DNA from: Nymphalis io
Taxonomy: Eukaryota > Arthropoda > Insecta > Lepidoptera > Nymphalidae
Assembly: GCF_905147045.1 (NCBI RefSeq)
Contig: NC_065889.1
Location: 9,429,001-9,493,000 of the forward strand
DNA: 64,000 nucleotides
Direction: 5' to 3'
Position 1 is the first letter of the stretch. Every line of letters starts with the position of its first letter. The notes under the pieces were generated by a model, which did no database searches, was not told where the DNA came from, and was given only the letters and a program-made list of their open reading frames with translations. Of the stretch, positions 60,064-64,000 are shown one piece after another. The position numbers and the translations under genes are program-made.

Positions 60064-60811
60064 CTATATTAGAATATGATAAAGTAAACCATTTGATCGT
60101 CTATTAAAACTAGCAACTTTAGAATCACAACTTCTACACTAAAATGATTGCATCAACAATCCGTTTTAAACCATGAGAAATGTTAACATTATGACATCAC
60201 AAACATAGTTGATGCAGTTTGTGGCAAGTTATTTTATAATGTTCAATAATTTTTAAGTCATTGTAAATTGTAATATATTATATTTTTATTTTCAATTTTC
60301 TATACTATATATTATGAGGTATTGAAATAAATCAAATATATATAATATCTATGTCTTTTGTTTAAAAACCAAATAAGACATTTAACTCTGTCAGTTCAGG
60401 TTTAACTCTGGGTAAGGTATGTTTAATAATTTATCGATATCCATCATCAAAATAAAAATAAAGTTGACTATTGATTGCCTTATTGATTTAATTTATAATC
60501 ATAAAAGCACACTAATTGTTATTGATTCTAAATTATTCAGCCTATAATAGCCTATAATATATTTTGCCTCCATGATGTGTTAAATTACATTAATTCAAAA
60601 TTATGATATCAATGCTATAGTTTAGCCAGCGCTTAAATGAATCTTGTCTATCAAACATAAACATTTGTGTATACAGATATACTGTCTGTCTTGAAATAAT
60701 AATATAATGTCAAAATACAGAAGCTCCAAAACAACTGGATTCGAGTTTTTTTAAACATTTTATATTATTTACAACATATTATATTGTATAAATCTACAAA
60801 GCTGACAATAG
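60064..60811. other. 3' flank of the THAP gene
   Basis: AT-rich DNA with the THAP gene 3' UTR up to about 60350. Nothing else is visible. Confidence 0.4.
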
Positions 60812-61552
60812 TCTATATATATAAATAAAATTGAAGTGTCTGTTTGTGATTTCAAACTGCCCTTTTTAAAGTTAATATGGTTATTTGCGATTTACTAAAA
60901 CCAAAAACAATCATTTTTTTTATTTTTGTCTGTCTGTTTGTCCAGGCTAATCTCGAAAACGGCTGAAAATTACCAATTGCACTTACTTCTTATAATAACT
61001 TTATTATTATAAGAAGTATTTTGAGGATTCGTTTAGCCTTTATTTCATCAAAATCGGTTGAGTCTACCAAAAGTTATAAAAACAACGTATTTTTGTTGTT
61101 ATATCTATACACAATTCCTGACTTTTTCTGACTGATTCATCAACGCAGAGCCTAAACTACAGGGATTAGAAACTTGAATTTTTGGCATTTGATACATTTT
61201 CAGATACAAAACTAAGGAAGATTTCTGGAAATTCCACCCCTAAAGGGTTAAAGTAAGGGATAAACGATTGTATGGAAATCCGTCATTTTTGAATTTAGAA
61301 GGCATGCAATTTGATATACAAGTTTCTGGATATAAATAAATAAATATGTATATCAGTGTTTTTGAAAATTTACCCCCTGAGAAGGTAAAATAGCGGTCGA
61401 AAGTTTGTATGGGGATTCCATCATTTTTGATATTAAATATTGAAGCTTCTGATTAAAAATAAATGCATACATTATTCGTCGTTTTTAGAAATTCAACCCC
61501 AAACGGAAGAAATGGGATTGAAACATTAATATAAAAATGAAAAAAAAAATTG

Positions 61553-61864
61553 ATGAATTGATGAAGCCGAGATGGCCTAGTGGTAAGAACGCGTGAATCT
61601 TAACCGATGATCGTGGGTTCAAACCCGGGCAAGCACCACTGAATTTTCATGTGCTTAATTTGTGTTTATAATTCATCTCGTGCTTAATGGTGAAGGAAAA
61701 CATCGTGAGGAAACCTGCATGTGTCTAATTTCATTGAAATTCTGCCACATGTGTATTCTACCAACCCGCATTGGAGCAGCGTGGTGGAATAAGCTCCAAG
61801 CCTTCTCCTCAAAAGGGAGAGGAGGCCTTAGCCCATCAGTGGGACATTAACAGGCTGTTACTGT
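61553..61864 (+). repeat. tRNA-derived SINE nested in the Helitron-like element
   Basis: Full copy of the 39519 family. TGAAAAAAAAAATTG occurs on both sides (61538-61552 and 61864-61878), a likely 15-bp target-site duplication. Confidence 0.85.
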
Positions 61865-62714
61865 GAAAAAAAAAATTGTCCGATCTGGTTGAAATTTACT
61901 ATTTGTGTTTCTTGATTGGATTGATATACCTGTATTTCAAAGTTTTTAGAAATTACACCCAAACGGGTGGCAATTGCTTTAGTTTTTTTTTAAATCATAA
62001 GAACGGCCGTATGTACATATTCGTTTAAATAACTTCATTCACATAACTCTGGGTGCAAATGTAAAATACACAATGTCTTAATATCAATATTTTCTAGGGT
62101 GGTGCAAGTAATACTTTTTTTTAAATGAACTTCAATATGTTAGTGAAGTATTTATAAAGAAAACGTATTCCATTATTGCCATGTGCACCACTTAATTGAT
62201 AGTCTTGAAGCTTTACCTCAACATGACCCTCAATTCCTACAGATTTATTTTAGGATGTGTTTGAGGAGAGGTAGTTTTCATTTCAAGAATGCCATCCATG
62301 AGAATATATCTATTTTGAAATATTCGAATTTGAAAGTACATAGTTCCCTCTGTAAAGTGTGCTTCCCCATGGCAATCAAAAGTCCAATTGCCTGTCGTTG
62401 AACATGGCCGGCACTGATTTTAGTGAGAACTGTTATCACATGGACAGTTTTTATGTTGCATGCTCCTGAGTAAGCTCTGCGAGTAACTTTGGCCCCAAAA
62501 GGAAATAACTTAAACGTCGTTTTTATATAAATAATATGTATGTATATAAATTTTAATATCAGAATCACTAACTCTGATATTACAATTTATGTTGCCACCA
62601 CCTATGTTGCTTATGTAAGAAGCCTAGATTTAGATAAAACTGCCAACTAAAATTGTGTACATGTTTTTGGGTGTAATTAAATTTATTATTATTATTATTA
62701 TTTATATTATAGGA

Positions 62715-62999
62715 TGGGCAAATGGGCTACCTGATGTTAAGTGATTGCCACCGTCCTTAGACATTGCCGATGTAAGAAATATTAACCATTCCTTAGATTG
62801 CTAATGCGACACCAATCTTGGGAACGAAGATGTTATGTACTTTGTGCCTGTGGTTACACTGGCTTACTCATTCATCCTTCAAACCGGAACGCAACCGTAC
62901 AAAGTACCTATTGCTTTTTAGCTGTATAATATCTGACGAGTGAGGGTAACTACCCAGACAGGCTTCAGGAACGGGCTTGGTAGGGCACAAAGCCTACCA
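62715..62999 (-). repeat. Metulj-like SINE, reverse copy
   Basis: On the minus strand it runs from GGTAGGCTTTGTGCCC to TAGCCCATTTGCCCATCC. More diverged than the Med12 intron copies. Nested in the Helitron-like element. Confidence 0.75.
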
Positions 63000-63383
63000 C
63001 CGTTTAGAGAGTGGTGCTTCGATTATTAATTATAAATAAAGGTTTTAGTGAGTTGAATAGTTTTGTTCAACCTGAATTGATAGAATAAAAAAAATTGGTA
63101 CATTACAGTATTAACTATATCAAACGGCGTGGGTAGATGCCGGGGTATTTAAGCAAAAGAATCGTGGATCGGAATATTAGTTAGGGATTTACAGTAAGTT
63201 CACTGATGATTATTTAAAGAATAATCATCAATGTAAAAATTAAAAAAAAAACTCTTAACCTTATTTTTTCTAACCAGAATGACAATTCATGCGTCTTACT
63301 TTAAAATCACACTACAGAATTCCAACTATCATTTATACTTTCCTTATAGTTAAGCGCGAGCGGATCCGCGGGCAACAGCTAGT

Positions 63384-64000
63384 AAAAATATATTAAGTCA
63401 AATATACGTCTTTTCGATTGTTTAGTTTACGTGATTGCGAAATGGATGGATGAAAATGGATTATATGGATCAATATTTAACGCAAATAGAGCATTCAATA
63501 AGTATAATATTTGCATTACTAATTCATAGTAAATAATTAATCCGAAATAAGGAAATTAAACTCCACCTTTGGCCTCGAACGTAAGAATGGGTCAATAGTA
63601 AGGAGATACGTGGATAGAAATTTTATTACACTCTATTACAAAAATAACAAATTTAACGGAAACAGAAAATAAAACTGCAAGCATAGACGGCCTTGTTACT
63701 AATAGCGATCTGTTTAACAGGAGTATTGAGACAAACTTCATGTATTTTACTGAGAAGGTTAAATTGTACATAAGGCTTAAGGCTAGCTTAATATTATGTT
63801 TTATTTAAGTTCCACGTAAAAGAATCCATATTATTTTCTTTTCTATTTGTTATATATGTCACGAATTATCTCCTCTATAAATGTAATTTCTGATAACGAA
63901 ATTTAACGAACTATTTGCTCATTTATGATGTCAATTACGCATTATCACTTTGTCATCTCATTACTGATAGAGCTGCATATTTTCATTTTCGATAATTCCG
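63384..64000. other. AT-rich right end of window
   Basis: No gene or clear repeat seen. Confidence 0.4.

Larger units (their letters stand above)
60812..63383 (+). mobile_element. Probable non-autonomous Helitron with nested SINEs
   Basis: Starts TCTATATATATAAATAAAA with GAAGTGTCTGTTTG close behind, shared with the short element at 42300. The interior has phrases common in lepidopteran Helitrons (GGCTAATCTCGAAAACGGCTG, TCATCAAAATCGGTTGAG) and repeated CCATCATTTTTGA-type sections. It ends with a GCGGATCCGC palindrome about 10 bp before CAACAGCTAGT at 63373-63383. No coding capacity. Two SINEs are nested inside. That both ends belong to one element is inferred. Confidence 0.5.

Noticed and set aside
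1..64000. CRISPR arrays, bacterial operons or Shine-Dalgarno sites
   Set aside because: The window is clearly eukaryotic (spliced genes, SINEs); regularly spaced repeats were not seen.

Overview
The window is nuclear DNA from an insect, most likely a butterfly or moth, probably a nymphalid-type butterfly. The evidence is AT-rich non-coding DNA, compact genes with short GT-AG introns, and tRNA-derived SINEs, RTE and R1 LINEs and Helitron-like ends of the kinds common in Lepidoptera. All gene models come from reading the sequence by eye: splice sites were chosen so that phase stays open and the protein family pattern is continuous.

Layout. 1-1380 holds a LINE endonuclease fragment on the minus strand that runs off the left edge. 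2337-7204 is one RTE-clade LINE insertion flanked by an 11-bp target-site duplication. It has the structure expected from twin priming (inverted 5' part, short sense 3' part), and two oppositely oriented R1-clade pieces lie inside it. Then come a UAP56-binding mRNA-export adaptor (7481-8973, +), a small secreted CULT-domain protein (9472-10134, -), Plekhm1 (11302-13416, +, single exon), the mitochondrial helicase Twinkle (14952-21970, -, 10 exons), Mediator subunit Med12/kohtalo (23346-46903, -, 47 coding exons, about 2398 aa), Pin4 (47818-48315, +) with a possible second small membrane-protein ORF on the same transcript (48312-49101, +), a Clect27-type secreted C-type lectin (50196-55091, -, with a TATA/Inr promoter and 5' UTR exon at 56566-56632), a tRNA-Lys(UUU) gene inside a lectin intron (53855-53927, -), and a small THAP-domain protein (59312-60063, +). 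A Helitron-like element with nested SINEs fills about 60812-63383.

The genes are an ordinary neighbourhood of unrelated housekeeping genes rather than an operon-like system: transcription (Med12), mRNA export (the UIF-like gene), mtDNA replication (Twinkle), lysosome/autophagy traffic (Plekhm1) and extracellular proteins (CULT protein, lectin). The most notable items are the secreted CULT protein with the complete tri-tryptophan cage and zinc cysteines in cereblon spacing, the twin-primed RTE with nested R1 pieces, the Pin4 plus downstream-ORF arrangement, the Met/Gly/Gln-repeat tail of Med12, the four-cysteine cluster of Twinkle, a circularly permuted SINE and two perfect long hairpins. I saw no clearly new multi-gene system.
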